A DNA stretch of 64,000 nucleotides from Diphasiastrum complanatum (GCA_029204225.1 CM055098.1:48942088-49006087), one strand, 5' to 3'. Numbered from the stretch's first letter, positions 1-11,090 are shown. Notes: generated by a model not told the origin, from the letters alone. A program made the numbers and translations.

Positions 1-186
1 GTGAAGAGAGAAGATAGAATAGAAGAAGAAGAAGAAGGAGAAGAGAGTGAGAGAGAGAGAGATGAGATGGAGGTTAGCTCAAATGCTCAATGTCATTGCT
101 TATGGAAAAACCTTAACTAGCATAAACCAAAAAGAATGGAAAATGGAAATAACAAGCAATCACAACAAGAGCATAAGCAAGAGTGA

Positions 187-980
187 TTAGCAAATGAGGA
201 TGCTTGAGCTCTCAAAATGATAGAGTCTCCTCCTCTCTATTAGGCATCCAAATAGTGTATATACATGAGCGATTGGCAACTGATCTTCGAATTTGTCGGA
301 AGCTAGCGCCTTATTAGGATCAAAGAATATGGTGGGAAGAAAATCCTCCCATTTGGTTTCAATGCCCATTAAATGCTCTAAGTCTCGAGCGTAAGTGACT
401 GCCGCGTGGACTGTTGGATCAAGGTAGTTGATATAGTGATTCGTGAATGTGGTGAGAGCCCTTCTGGCATCTACATCCATATTCCAACCGTATTTTGATG
501 AAATGATCAGCCAATTGAAGTTTTGAAGTGTGATCTTGTCCAGAGGGGTGCCGCATTGCTCCCATTTGGGTCATCGTGTACATGGCAGGAAGTGTGCGTT
601 CACTTGTAATCGTTGCGGACTTGTCACATAGGCTCTGATGGTCGCAGGGTCTCTTTCAAACAACTGCTGACGCCACTCTGGTTGTGGTTGGAGGGCGGGT
701 AATGCTTACAGCTCCTTGCCCTTTATTGTTTGAGCTAAAAACAATATCTGCCAACCGCCTCTTGATGACTCGTGGAGACACTTTGATAGGAATTCATTTA
801 TTTTCTCCTCCATGGACTTTGGTCTTCAAAAGGCCCGGCTGATAGATATGGTGTGCGAACCTCTGGACGATATGGCCTATCCTTCCTCTTGGTTTTGGCT
901 GGTACCTATGCCTTGGCCCTAATCCCGCATCTCAGCACCCGTATCTGTTGGTCCCTAGTCTTGGCCTTTGGACCCTTGAT
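187..980 (-). pseudogene. C-terminal part of decayed extra ORF of a Ty3/gypsy element
   Basis: I do not recognise the protein. The longest open piece (187-480) reads as a soluble domain of about 97 residues rich in aromatic and charged residues. Reading continues upstream (to about 530) without a methionine, and 540-980 gives further coding-like pieces (Arg/Lys-rich) broken by several stops and frame changes. It lies directly downstream, on the same strand, of the coiled-coil and Ser/Thr-rich pieces at 986-3475, so I infer one ancestral protein of very roughly 1,000 residues. Function is unknown. An additional ORF 3' of pol in a gypsy element is the best contextual reading, because an integrase C-terminus lies further upstream at 4620-4937. 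Confidence 0.4.
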
Positions 981-985
981 CTTGG

Positions 986-1730
986 CTAAATCCCTCTTGT
1001 TGCTTGCTGGCTTTGGTCTTGGCTTGTACTAGCCTGCACAGTGTCAAAAACAGGTGGCGGTGGAATTACCACGGGGGTGGGGTGGGCCTTTTTCTCCATG
1101 AACTGCTGGCAAGCCTTGAGGGCTTGTTTGACCTGGACGAGCTCGTGAGTTGCACTTGTCCGATATTTATTGAACTCTGTCTGGGAGTTGTTCAAGGTTT
1201 GGCTATAGACCTGTACCTGACGCCGAAGGAGATTCATTTTTTATTTAGATAGCAGCCTTGAGTTTGGTGTAGGTTGAGCTAACCGGGTGAGCTTTTTATT
1301 TAGTAGGGTCTTGACTTCAGCCCCCAGATCTTAGTTTGTACTAGATTTTTCTTTATTATAGCTTCAGAGACGTTTTATGCACTCCCATTGTTATCACATA
1401 CTTGACATGTACTTAATTAGTCTTATATGCCTTTTGGCATGGAAAAGACATTAATAGAGCTTCTTATTCTTCTCTCTCTCTCTCTCTCTCACATTCATTA
1501 TGCACACACACTCTCATTTTCGCATTTATCTTATTTTGTAATAGATGTGTCTTTATTACAGCTTCGGAGACATTTTATGCGCTCCCATGGTTACCACACA
1601 CTTGACATGTATTTCATTAGTAATTGTGCCTGGATGGGAGCAAGCCATTGGGACACTTCGGATTGAAGCTCCCGCACCTTCGTGGAGGCCTCTATCAGCG
1701 CTTTGGAGAGGCTTTGGATATAAAGATTTA
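986..1730 (-). pseudogene. Coiled-coil segment of the same decayed ORF
   Basis: Two reading-frame pieces carry heptad-like Leu/Ala/Glu/Gln/Lys patterns. One is at about 1640-1730, continuing the coiled coil of the upstream piece after a one-base frame change. The other is at 986-1237 and ends in a Pro/Gln/Ser-rich tail. Between them, 1331-1622 is occupied by a pair of direct repeats around a TC microsatellite that does not read as coding, probably a later insertion or duplication. A structural or gag/env-like coiled coil is plausible, but nothing shows a catalytic role. Confidence 0.4.
1331..1622. repeat. Pair of ~90-bp imperfect direct repeats around a TC tract
   Basis: Positions about 1331-1420 and 1533-1622 are roughly 85-90% alike; both contain TTTTATGC, CTCCCAT and CTTGACATGTA. 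The 110 bases between them hold a CT microsatellite (about 1472-1491) and CACA repeats. The block interrupts the coiled-coil coding of the surrounding minus-strand pseudogene. It may be a small insertion or a local duplication. Confidence 0.6.
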
Positions 1731-3075
1731 TATTGAGGCCCTCCTCCTCTGCTGTAGCTTGGCAATCTCCTTGTGCCCTTCTTGTTCATGTTGCTGAGCT
1801 AAAATCAACCCATGCTGCAGCTTCGCGAATTCCACTCGCAGTTGTGTGTTGCTTCTGGCCAAGTGTAATACCCTGCCTTCCAAGACAGCTTTGGCCGCTA
1901 CCGCCTCCAGGATATGTTTGCCTAGAGTCTGGTACGTCGTCATTAGGTTGGTGGGAGCAGCCGGTACACTAGCACTGGTAGGGGCTTGTGTTGTATTGGC
2001 CCCGACGACTTGTGGAGTTCCGTCATCATCATCTTCAATCAGGTTCTTGTCGGATCTGATGCCATCTGGGGCGGTAGGATCAGTCTGATTTGGTGATGGT
2101 ATGAAAACTCTTTGAACAAATGCGTCATTAGGCAACAGTTGGTTGCCCTCGACAACATTTGATGGCAAAGCATGTGGGGTTTGAGAAGCAACTATGGAAA
2201 CAGGGGTGAGGACGATTTGTCCAAACGAGAGGATGGGAGGAATAGAGAGGAATTGAAGGGTGGTGTGGAGTATGGAAGAAGGCGAGGATGGAGCAGAAAG
2301 AGTTTGACGTGGGAGTGAAAAATTGATGACTTGCATCCACGCCAGAGTGTCGGGAGACAATTGAGAATCGGAGGGATTAAACGTGAGCGGAGCAACGGTG
2401 ACGGCAGGAGTGATGGAGGATGCAATGGTGATGGATGGAGTAGTGGATAATGGAGTAGAAACGGAAGTGGTATCAAGAGAAGAAATGAGAATGGAAACAA
2501 AAATAGTGGTGGATGGAACAGAAAGAGAGGTAGTAACAACAGAGACCGGAGTGGAGGGTTGTACGGAAGAAGAAGTGGCGGTGGTTGATGGAGTCGTTAG
2601 TGTGGTGGTGGTGGTGCATCTTCGGGTAGCAGGTGGAGATGAAGATGAAGAGGCAGTGCCACACATTTGTTTGCTAGTCGTTGTATCAGTAACTGCAGGT
2701 TGGGAGGAGGTGGATGCTTGATATGGCAGATAAAGGTTAGTATGCGGCACGATGGAAGACAAAAGAGATGAGCGGTGGAAGCTGCGCACTTTTGCCTTGA
2801 GAAGTGCATAGGCAAAGTTACACAACAGGGGACCTGCTGCGATACGGTCATGGTTATTGGGTTTAATGGAGATGGTTAGTTCACGGATGAGAAAGCTATG
2901 CCAGTCGTATGGCACAACTGAGGGGTCAGAGAATTCCAGAAAGGATTCTACTATCTGACTCAGCAGCTTGTACTGGATTCTGTCCTTGCAAAATGTTGAA
3001 ATAATCAAAAAGTTATTCAAAAGATGCACAACCGCCTGAATGACGGGTTACGTGATAGCATCTATCAGGTAACCA
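1728..3075 (-). pseudogene. Ser/Thr-rich central part plus start of coiled coil, decayed gypsy-associated ORF
   Basis: A 433-codon open stretch (1728-3029) extends upstream through one in-frame TAA near 3050 into clearly coding-like sequence. From its start, about 80 residues look globular. About 220 residues then form a low-complexity Ser/Thr/Pro/Val linker. A coiled coil rich in Gln, Glu, Leu and Arg begins near codon 360. The reading frame breaks at about 1728 and continues in another frame. The length of the open stretch in AT-rich DNA argues for genuine former coding. I cannot assign a family. Confidence 0.5.
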
Positions 3076-3127
3076 GTGTTAGTCTGGATTGGGATTTCTA
3101 GTGCAGTTTGGGTGACAAAAGGTTTGA

Positions 3128-3475
3128 TCAGAATTTTGGCTTGGCAATGGGAGATGGGCTGACAGTTGTCGGACTTCCAATGATGACCATCGAATTTGTG
3201 TTAGTACTGACCTTGTATATGGTACCTTGGTACAGGAAGTGAAAGCGTGTCTTCGGTGCTTTCCAGGTGGCGTAAGCGTGAAGGGCGAGGCCCATGTTAA
3301 TCTCAGAACTAAAAAGCGCCGAAAAAAATCCCATTGCCTCAAGAAGTGGGTTGGTTGTCTGTAGCCATGGTTGGATCAGAGCGTTAGAAGGTAAGGGCCA
3401 AATATGTGTGGCCTCGGAGATTTCACGCTGGATCAACTGCTTGGTGCCAGAGTCTTCAGAGGATGAGGAGGCCAT
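3128..3475 (-). pseudogene. N-terminal part of the decayed gypsy-associated ORF
   Basis: The piece opens with an Met-Ala-Ser-Ser-Ser-Ser start and an acidic stretch, then about 100 residues of ordinary globular composition, and ends at a TGA. Coding continues in a shifted frame right after that stop (a short frameshift near 3125) and passes into the piece at 1728-3075. I take 3475 as the ancestral start because no coding is visible upstream up to about 4600. Function unknown. Confidence 0.45.
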
Positions 3476-3539
3476 GTTAGCAGTGATGATTAAAGGTCGA
3501 AAAAGTAGAAAGAACGGTGGAAAAGGTAAAAAGGTGTAA

Positions 3540-4619
3540 GTCCAAAAAAAACTGTGAATTACGAGTATCGGATGGCAAGAATTATAGTTCAGAGCACAGA
3601 TCTGGGTTTAGTATGAGTATATGATAGCTTGTAGAAAATTTGGTTGCAACCAAAGAACTTGATAATTTCAGTGTAAATTTCGGCAGAGTTTCGCTAGCAA
3701 AGGTGAAAAATGACTCAAATTCAGCCCTTATATAGCGGAATTTAGAGTGCGTATTAGGTGAAATTTACTTTCCCTTGCTCAATTCCACCCAAGTTTTGGC
3801 AGGGACCTTCTTCACAAAACTCTAAAGCCTCAGGGAAGTCCGTGAGAGTTCAGAAGGTGATTTGACTGCCATGCAAAGGTTCTGCGAGGGTTCAACTCTC
3901 ATAGGAAGTGATCTCTCGCACAACTTATTTCTGTGATTGGATTTTCAAAATCATACCATGTAGGCAGGCTAATTTCACTGCTCTGATTCCATTTAGACAC
4001 CTTGCAAGGGTTGGTAGGATGATCTTGATGATCTGCGAGGGTTCTGAAGATTCAGCTTCTAGGAACTCTCACACACACAAAAAAATGATGAATCTCCCAT
4101 TAGAAACTCTTGTAGAGATTTTCATGGATGCATCTGGGTTAGATCTAGTGACTGTCCAAGTTTCAAGAGCTATCTCCCAAAGGATCTCCAAAAATCATGA
4201 AAAAAGTACTCTTTTAGAGTGTTTTTGACGAGATTTTGAGATTTTCTGATTTTTAACTTTTGCAATCTGGCAATCAGCTTCATCCATGCTTGATTTGAAT
4301 GTTGTAGTTCTCTGGAAGTTCTGAAAGACATTTGGTAACATATCCATTAGTCTTTGGTGAATTTTGCCCTTAATTTGCCATAGTTACTGAGATCGAGGTC
4401 TCTGATCTGGAAATTTAGTGGACTTATTGGCATCTCTGATGATTTACTTCCTTCTTGATCTCCTCTGGATCTGGATCCTTCTTGGATCTTGATGGATTTC
4501 TCCGATCTTGCTAGATCTGGCCGAATCTTGAGAGATTTAGCTGGATTTGGCTTGATCTTTCTAGATTTAGTGATGATGGTCTATCATAATAGCTTTTTGT
4601 AATGTGCCACTATCAATCT
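3540..4619. other. Non-coding stretch with a GATC-rich degenerate repeat
   Basis: No gene is supported here. Positions about 4430-4610 contain many irregularly spaced variants of TTGATCT/GGATCT/AGATTTAG, a degenerate short tandem repeat. The stretch lies between the gypsy integrase end and the extra ORF, so it may be an untranslated spacer of the same element. Confidence 0.4.
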
Positions 4620-4937
4620 GGATCTATCTCACTGTGGTGGCCAGTACTTGTGCAACCGGCTACCATTGATGGGTGTATCGAACGGTGTCCCATCTAGCTT
4701 CTCTAAATTCACGACTCCATGATTAAGAATTTCCTTGATCCGATAAGGACCTTCGCATGTGAATTTTAATTTTCCTTTGATCGCCTTGGTTTAATACATC
4801 AAGACCAGATCTCCTGAGCGAAGATCCTTCTTTTGTAACCTGCGATCATGCCATGCTTTGCGTCTTTCCTTTTCAGCTGCCAGTGCATGCACAGCTAGTA
4901 AGCGTGTTTCACAGAGTTTATGTAGAGCTTTTTGGCG
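4620..4937 (-). pseudogene. Ty3/gypsy integrase C-terminal fragment (GPY/F module)
   Basis: Minus-strand translation gives the conserved end of a gypsy integrase. A helical Arg/Lys-rich linker is followed by a D-R-x-L-Q-K-K run, the 'SGDLVLMY' strand, 'GKLKFTCEGPYRIKEI' (the GPY/F module), 'LDGTPFDTPINGSRL' and a terminal 'HKYW', close to a natural stop. One in-frame TAA after 'LMY' shows that it is dead. The upstream catalytic core is absent: at 4938 the sequence changes abruptly to the LTR of the copia element. This module follows the DDE core in chromovirus and Tat-like integrases. Confidence 0.85.
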
Positions 4938-5562
4938 TTATGCATTTTCACTTATAATGCCACTATTGAGCCAAAATAGAGTAAGAGACTAAACTCGTGC
5001 CAATTAGAGTGTAGACAAGTGTAATGCTTTTGTTTGATGAATTCTAAGAGGTCCAATAGGATTTAGAGGTGGAACCATGTGACGTCCAATAGAAATTTGA
5101 GGTGTGCTTGAATATAGTCCAATAGAATTAAGAGGTGCATGGATCAATGGTCCAATAGAATTAAGAGGTGACAAAGTGTGGTCCAATCATAGTTAAGCAT
5201 AGTGGTAGCTCATGGATCTACTAGTATCATTGTACTCCTCATTTTGGATCTAATTGATTTGGTGATTGTGTGGATTTTGAGTGTAATTGGATTTCTAGCT
5301 TTCTCTCTCTACCCAAGAGCTCATGATGGTTTTTCTCTCTTTAGCCGAGGAGAGCAGCTTGTTTCTACTTAGAATAATTTTTTAATACTTCCCACACGTG
5401 TGAGTGAGAGTTGGAAGTGATTGAATGCATGTAGTAGTGTGTTTTTGCCATAGAATCAAAGATAGATCTTGAATCTCAATCTAGTCTTGATCTTGGTGCA
5501 TCTACACACCTTAGGAGATCACAAGTACATGTTGTGGACAATCCACATGTGTGAAATCAACA
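4938..5562 (+). repeat. 5' LTR of copia element (left-truncated)
   Basis: Matches 9633-10257 along its length, including the CACACGTGTG/CACATGTGTG-rich end 'GTGAAATCAACA' next to the PBS. It lacks the first 111 bp (TGTGAAGAATTG...) present in the 3' LTR. It contains four to five degenerate copies of a 'GTCCAATAGRATT-AGAGGTG' motif at about 5050-5200. Confidence 0.9.
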
Positions 5563-5575
5563 TGGTATCAGAGCC
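5563..5575 (+). promoter_or_regulatory. Primer-binding site (initiator tRNA-Met type)
   Basis: TGGTATCAGAGCC immediately follows the LTR end. This is the classic plant copia PBS, complementary to the 3' part of initiator tRNA-Met. Confidence 0.9.
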
Positions 5576-6255
5576 TACCTAAGGTTACCATGCATTTTGA
5601 TCCATTTAAGTGAAAACTATTCATCAATCTTGAGCTAGAAATTGTCAAGTTCCATTTTCCTAGCTATCTTGTTCAATTTTGGATCAAAAGAGATCAAAAG
5701 GACATTGATTGGGTCCGACCTGGTACTGTATGAAATCAGGTGCTTAGACACGTGTGAGGAACATCCAATTTCAGTTTGGAAGTTCTCTCTCATGCTTGAT
5801 CCATTTATATTGCTTGATAGCTTGTTTTGAAGCTATTTTTGTCTAGTTTTTGAAGCAATCAGTTTCATTCCATTTGGTTGAGCCAATAAAAAGTCAAGAG
5901 ATTGCTTGGTTGATCCAAAATCACAGTTGTATGCTTACCAATCTCATCTATATTGATCTAGGCACTGTTTTGAGATCTTAGCCATTTTGTTTCATGCAAT
6001 ATCATTGTATTTGAGTTAAATTTGGTTTCTTAGTGTACTTCACACGTGCTAAGAGTGTTTGATCCTAAATTTTCCCATACTCCATCATTTGATGTGAAAT
6101 AGATCTTGTTTTAGAGAGATTTGTGTAGCTAGTGAGAATCAATTCACAAATACTTGCAAGATCTTTCATAGGAGGAGATAGTACTCTATTATTGGATCCT
6201 ATTGAGAGTGTGTAGCAACATTTATTGTTCATCATTTGAGTTTTCTTCACTTCAA
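5576..6255 (+). other. Copia 5' untranslated leader
   Basis: This is 680 bases between PBS and the gag start with no convincing coding on either strand. Its position fits the packaging/leader region of the element. Confidence 0.6.
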
Positions 6256-7110
6256 ATGTCTTCAATGGGTTCATCCTTGTTGGAACCAAGTGAAAGATTG
6301 TCCACTTCAAACTATTCAATTTGGAAAATGAGGATGGAGTCCATCTTGATCCTTCAAGACGTGATGGACATAGTTCTTGGCCTTGAAGAAGAACCACAAG
6401 TTCTTCAAGAGGTTCAAAAATACAAAAAGAGAGCTAGGATGGCTCTCCACTACATTAAGATGAATGTCTCTAATGAGATATTGAGGGAGATAGGTACTTG
6501 TACAACAACCAAAAAAGCTTGGGATTCTCTCAAGACTATCTATGAGGCTAAGAATACCTCTAGGCTTCTCACTCTTAGAAATCAAATCTTTCAAAGTATC
6601 CAAAAGAGTGATGAGAGTGCATCTAGTTATGTTTTGAGAGTAAAAGATATTCATAGAGCACTTGCTTGTATTGGTGATTCCATCAATCAAAATGAGATAG
6701 TTCAAGTCATTCTCAATGGCTTGAGAAGTGAATTTGATAACCTTGTCCAATTCTATGCCATTAAGGAGGAGCTACCAAGTTTGGAGGCTCTCCAAAGTGT
6801 GCTAATTTCAGAAGAATAAAGACAAGAGTACAAGCTCTTGAGGATGGACAAGCTCTCTCTCACTCATAATGATCGCAAAGCTCTCTTTGCCAAGAATAAG
6901 CACAAAGGGAGGAGCAAGAACCAACATCAACAATCCTCAAGCAAGGACAAAGTCAAATCCAAAGACAAAGATGAGGAGGAAGATGATTCCTCTAATGCTT
7001 CATCATCCAAACTCAAGAAGAAGAAGATCAAGTGCTTTTATTGTGGCAAGAAAGGCCATTATGCCACCAATTGCTTCAAGAAGAAGAATCAACTCAAGCA
7101 AGCAAGGGAG
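6256..7110 (+). pseudogene. Copia gag (UBN2/DUF4219-type) with zinc knuckle
   Basis: Gag polyprotein that would form the virus-like particle. I place the start at 6256 ('MSSMGSSLLEPSERL'), because homologous gags in this window begin with the same 'LEPSERLSTSNYS-W' pattern. The first 190 residues are the helical UBN2-type gag domain. An in-frame TAA (6817-6819) follows 'VLISEE'. Reading then resumes in the same frame through a Lys/Asp/Ser-rich linker to a CX2CX4HX4C zinc knuckle ('CFYCGKKGHYATNC') at about 7035-7076. Right after the knuckle the sequence jumps into integrase, with protease deleted. Confidence 0.9.
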
Positions 7111-7840
7111 GAGCCACTTGTTTTGTTACTTTCATTGATGATTTCACAAGCTTCACTTGGATATATCTTCTTGCTTCTAAATCTATGGTGTTTGATCATT
7201 TCCTTATTTTCAAAGCTTATGTAGAGAAGAAATTCTCATTCAAGATTAAAGCTCTTAGAAGTGATGGAGGTGGTGAATATATCTCCAATAAATTTCATGA
7301 TTTTTGTGAGCTTGAAGGCATCAAAAGAGAATTCTCTTGTGCCTACTCTCCATCTCAAAATGGAGTGGTCGAGAGAAAGAATAGATCTCTATGTGAATGT
7401 GCAAAATCTATGAGAATTCAGGCATCTTTGCCCAAAGATTTTTGGGGAGAAGCCATTAATTGTGCAAATTATCTTTGCAATAGGCTCCCACATATAGCTC
7501 TTGGAGGAAAACACCATATGAAACCTTATATTTGAAGAAGCCTAAGGCTGAACACCTTAGAGTTTTTGGATGCATATGTTTTGCCCATACTCCCTTGGAA
7601 ACAAGGAAGAAGGACGATCCTAGTGCATGCAAAGGGATCATGGTTGGATACTCATCCACCAAGAAGGCCTATAGAGTCTTTATACTCTCTACTTCTCAAG
7701 TTATTGAAAGTAGAGATGTTGTCTTTCATGAAGATCAACACTCATATTTTGAAGAGGCCGAGATCAAGAAGTCTATGGATGCATCACCAATTATTGATTT
7801 TGAAGACAATCATGATGTGATGGGATCGAGATTTGAATAA
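7111..7840 (+). pseudogene. Copia integrase fragment (second half of DDE core plus C-terminal region)
   Basis: The reading frame passes directly from gag's Lys-rich tail into 'FVTFIDDFTSFTW'. It includes the second catalytic Asp ('LRSDGGGEY') and the Glu ('QNGVVERKNR'), then 'FWGEAINCANYLCNRLP'. A frame change near 7530 leads into the C-terminal part ('RVFGCICFAHTPLETRKKDD', 'GIMVGYSSTKKAYRV'), which ends at a stop at 7840. The HHCC zinc region and the first catalytic Asp (normally in a V-H-S-D motif) are missing, so the enzyme cannot work. The deletion joins the zinc knuckle and integrase near 7110. Confidence 0.9.
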
Positions 7841-7873
7841 GACTCTCCTCGGATTTTCTCACCAAGAAGATCC

Positions 7874-9244
7874 ATGAGAGATAGATCCGAGCCTAAGAGG
7901 CTCTCATATATTGACAAAGGCAAACAAATGGATCTTGATTCCACTAATTATGTTTTTTATGTCTCTCATGAAGAGCCAAAGAATGTACAAGAGACACTCA
8001 ATACCAAGGAGTGGTATGATGCCATGAAGCAAGAGTATGATGCATTGATCACCAACAATACATGGGAGCTTGTGGATCCTCCATTCAACAAGCATGTGAT
8101 TGGTTGCAAGTGGGTATTTCGGATCAAGTTCAATCATGATGGCACCATCAACAAGTATAAAACAAGATTATGTGCCAAAAGATTTGCTCAAATCCATGGC
8201 CTTGATTATGAGGAGACCTTTGCACCCATTGCAAAGATGGTGACAATAAGAATTCTTATTTCTCTTGCTTGTTTCTTTAAGTGGAAGGTGTTCCAATTAG
8301 ATGTATCCAATGCTTTTCTGAATGGTTATCTTGAGGAGGAGATTTATATGGAACAACCTCAAGGATTCATCAAGGATGAGTCCAAAGTGTGCTTGCTCTT
8401 CAAAAGTCTTTCTGGACTCAAGCAAGCACCAAGATCATGGTATTCAAGACTTAATTCTTTTCTTATCTCACTAAGATCTACTCTTAGTGACTATGATCCT
8501 TCCATGTATCTAAAGTTTGTTGATAGCAATATTGTCATTCTTCTAATTTATGTTGATGACATTATTCTTTGTGGAAGTTGTATCAAGCTAGTTGATGAAA
8601 CTAAGCTAGCACTTGGATGTGAGTTTAAAATGCAAGATCTAGGAGAGATACATTACATCCTAGGCCTAGAAATTGATTTTTATGAAAATAATGTCTTTAT
8701 ATGCCAATCTAGATATGCTCACTCTATGTTGAAAAAAATCCATATGGAAAATTCTAAGAGCATAGATACTCCAATGGAGCAAATTGTAAAAGATCCTAAT
8801 AAAGGTGATGAAAGATCCTTTGAGGATATCACATTTTTTAGGAGTCTTGTAGGCTCCTTGATTTGGTTTACCATTACCAGGCCCGATCTAAGTTTTTGTG
8901 TGCACACATTGAGTCAATTTATGCAACATCCTAAGATCCATCATTGGAAGATGGCCAAGAGAATTCTAAGATATGTATCTTCATCTTGTGATTATGGTCT
9001 ACTTTATAAAAGTGAAGACCTATCCATTGTTGGCTACTCGGATTCGGACTTTGCAAGTGACAAGATGGATCAAAAGTCTATTAGTGCATACACTATCTTT
9101 CTTGGAGGCAATCTAATATCTTGGCTTTCCACAAAGAAAGATACTATATCTCTCTCTTCATGTGAGGCCGAGTACAAAGCACTCACTACAACTACCAAAG
9201 AGGTGCTTTGGATCAAGAGGTTATTAATGGAGCTAAAAATATGA
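7874..9244 (+). pseudogene. Copia reverse transcriptase / RNase H
   Basis: A 456-codon open stretch. It has the RT N-terminal 'CKWVFRIKFNHDGTINKYK', 'GLDYEETFAPIAKM', 'FQLDVSNAFLNGYLEEEIYM', 'GLKQAPRSWY' and the catalytic 'IYVDDIILCG' box, then the connection region 'GSLIWFTITRPDLSF' and RNase H 'YSDSDFASDKMDQKSISAY' and 'SLSSCEAEYKAL'. Catalytic residues appear intact. The frame closes at 9244, before the end of RNase H, which continues in another frame at 9252. It copies element RNA to cDNA in the virus-like particle. It is listed as pseudogene because pol is broken up- and downstream. Confidence 0.93.
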
Positions 9245-9251
9245 TCTACCA

Positions 9252-9503
9252 ATGATCAAGTGTGATAACATCTCGGCCCAAGCTCTTGCCAATAATCCCG
9301 TATTTCATGCAAGAAGCAAGCACATAGAAGTGGCACACCATTTTGTGAGAGAAAAGCTTATTGGAGGAGAAATCTATTTGGAGCATGTCAACTCGTCCTC
9401 TTGTATTGCCGATCTACTCACCAAGCCTTTGAGCAAAAGTGCTTTCATCAAGCATAGATCTAATCTTGGAGTTATATCAAGATCAATGCTTAAATCTTCA
9501 TAG
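9252..9503 (+). pseudogene. Copia RNase H C-terminal end
   Basis: Frame-shifted continuation of the preceding RT/RNase H: 'KCDNISAQALANNPVFHARS', 'KHIEVAHHFVREK' and 'SSSCIADLLTKPLSKSAF' are the standard copia pol terminus. It stops 6 bases before the polypurine tract region. Confidence 0.9.
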
Positions 9504-9508
9504 ATAAT

Positions 9509-9521
9509 TTTTTAGGAGGAG
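9509..9521 (+). promoter_or_regulatory. Polypurine tract
   Basis: A T-run followed by AGGAGGAG immediately before the LTR start TGTGAAGAATTG; position and composition fit the plus-strand primer. Confidence 0.8.
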
Positions 9522-10257
9522 TGTGAAGAATTGAAAAAGATTATCTATGTTAGATATAGGGGTCTTATGTTTTTTATATCAAGCATCTAGGTGTAGGATG
9601 TTGATAGGAATGAATTTGGCATAGATGGCAAATTATGCATTTCTACTTGTAATGCCACTATTGATCCAAAATAGAGTGAGAGGCTAAACTCGTGCCAATT
9701 AGAGTGTAGACAAGTGTAATGCTTTTGTTTGATGAATTCTAAAAGGTCCAATAGGATTTAGAGGTGGAACCATGTGAGGTCCAATAGGAATTTGAGGTGT
9801 GCTTGAATATAGTCCAATAGAATTAAGAGGTGCATGGATCAATGACCCAATAGGATTAAGAGGTGATAAAGTGTGGTCCAATCATAGTTAAGCATAGTGG
9901 TAGCTCGTGGATCTACTACTATCATTGTACTCATCATTTTGGATCTAATTGATTTGGTGATTGTGTGGATTTTGAGTGTAATTGGATTTCTAGCTTTCTC
10001 TCTCTACCCGAGAGCTCATGATGGTTTTTCTCTCTCTAGTCGAGGAGAGCAGCTTGTTTTTACTTAGAATAATTTTTGAATACTTCCCACACATGTGAGT
10101 GAGAGTTGGAAGTGATTGAATGCATGTATTAGTGTGTTTTTGCCACATAATCAAAGATAGATCTTGAATCTCAATCTAGTCTTGATCTTGGTGCATCTAC
10201 ACACCTTAGGAGATCACAAGTACATGTTGTGGACAATCCACACGTGTGAAATCAGCA
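9522..10257 (+). repeat. 3' LTR of copia element
   Basis: 736 bp from TGTGAAGAATTG to ATCAGCA. It has the same GTCCAATAG tandem motifs (about 9745-9890) as the 5' LTR. The first 111 bp have no counterpart in the truncated 5' LTR. Confidence 0.9.
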
Positions 10258-11090
10258 TTAATTAATCAAATGAGTGATTGAGTGGCCAATGAATCAATTG
10301 AGTATATGACTGATTGTTTGATTTTGATCATTCCATCTTGAAAGAAAGATTGAGTGAGATCATCACTCATCTTGGACAAGAGTTCAAACTGAAAGCTTCG
10401 AACATTGACTGCTATGTGGTCTTTAAATTAGTTGAGATAGGCCTGCGCGCACTATCTACTGATGTACATGCACACAATGCAAAGGCCTTAGGATCCGGAC
10501 AAGGAAGATTGTCAACGATCATATTTGGGCCAATGGTAGTGCACACATAGAATCCAAGAGTACGAGAGGTAAACTCTTTAAAGTGTTTTTTGGAAATGCT
10601 TTAACCTTTGACCCTTATGACACTTCAACTATAGTTTGGCCAATATATATTGAGCGATAGGATGAGTGCCCTCTAAATAGTGTTGTGACAATGATGTCAT
10701 AGACTTTCATGCATCTTTCCATAAAGAACATCCACCTAAAAAGTCACAAATGGTTAAAAATAAGTGTTTTATTTAATGAGTTCATGTATCAATTGATTTA
10801 GTTTAAATACACATGCAAAAGAAAATTTATGCACTTATACCTAGTGTGCACTGGACCAGCAATAGAAACTTCTTCAACCAAGTGCACCAATAAATGCACT
10901 TGTGAGTCCATGATGAAAATCAAAAAATATCTCTCAAACATGCACACAATCTCCACCATATCCTCATGTTTCTTGCAAAGATCCAGCTCACGGATTTCTT
11001 TTGAACACATCCATCTGCAACATATTCAATCCATTTTATGTCTATCTGAATTTCCAGTCAATAAATATTAAAAAAAAAAATACACCAAGT
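10258..11090. other. No gene recognised
   Basis: AT-rich sequence between two copia remnants. Short open frames at 10314-10550 (plus) and 10798-11010 (minus) have no motif I recognise and I do not call them. Confidence 0.4.

Larger units (their letters stand above)
4938..10257 (+). mobile_element. Ty1/copia LTR retrotransposon, internally deleted
   Basis: Two similar LTRs (4938-5562, truncated at its left end, and 9522-10257) enclose a PBS, gag, a fused integrase fragment, reverse transcriptase/RNase H and a polypurine tract, in copia order (integrase before RT). The protease, the GAG-pre-integrase domain and the first integrase catalytic region are missing. An in-frame stop in gag and frame changes in pol make it non-autonomous. 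The left end abuts a gypsy integrase fragment and about 111 bp of the 5' LTR is missing, so no target-site duplication can be checked. Confidence 0.93.

Noticed and set aside
2383-2721. Plus-strand Val/Glu-rich frame
   Set aside because: Shadow of the Ser/Thr-rich minus-strand pseudogene.
5004-5186. Minus-strand frame with repeated P-I-G-P / N-S-I-G phrases (also 9699-9881)
   Set aside because: It is an artefact of the GTCCAATAG tandem repeat in the two LTRs; no start context or homologue pattern.
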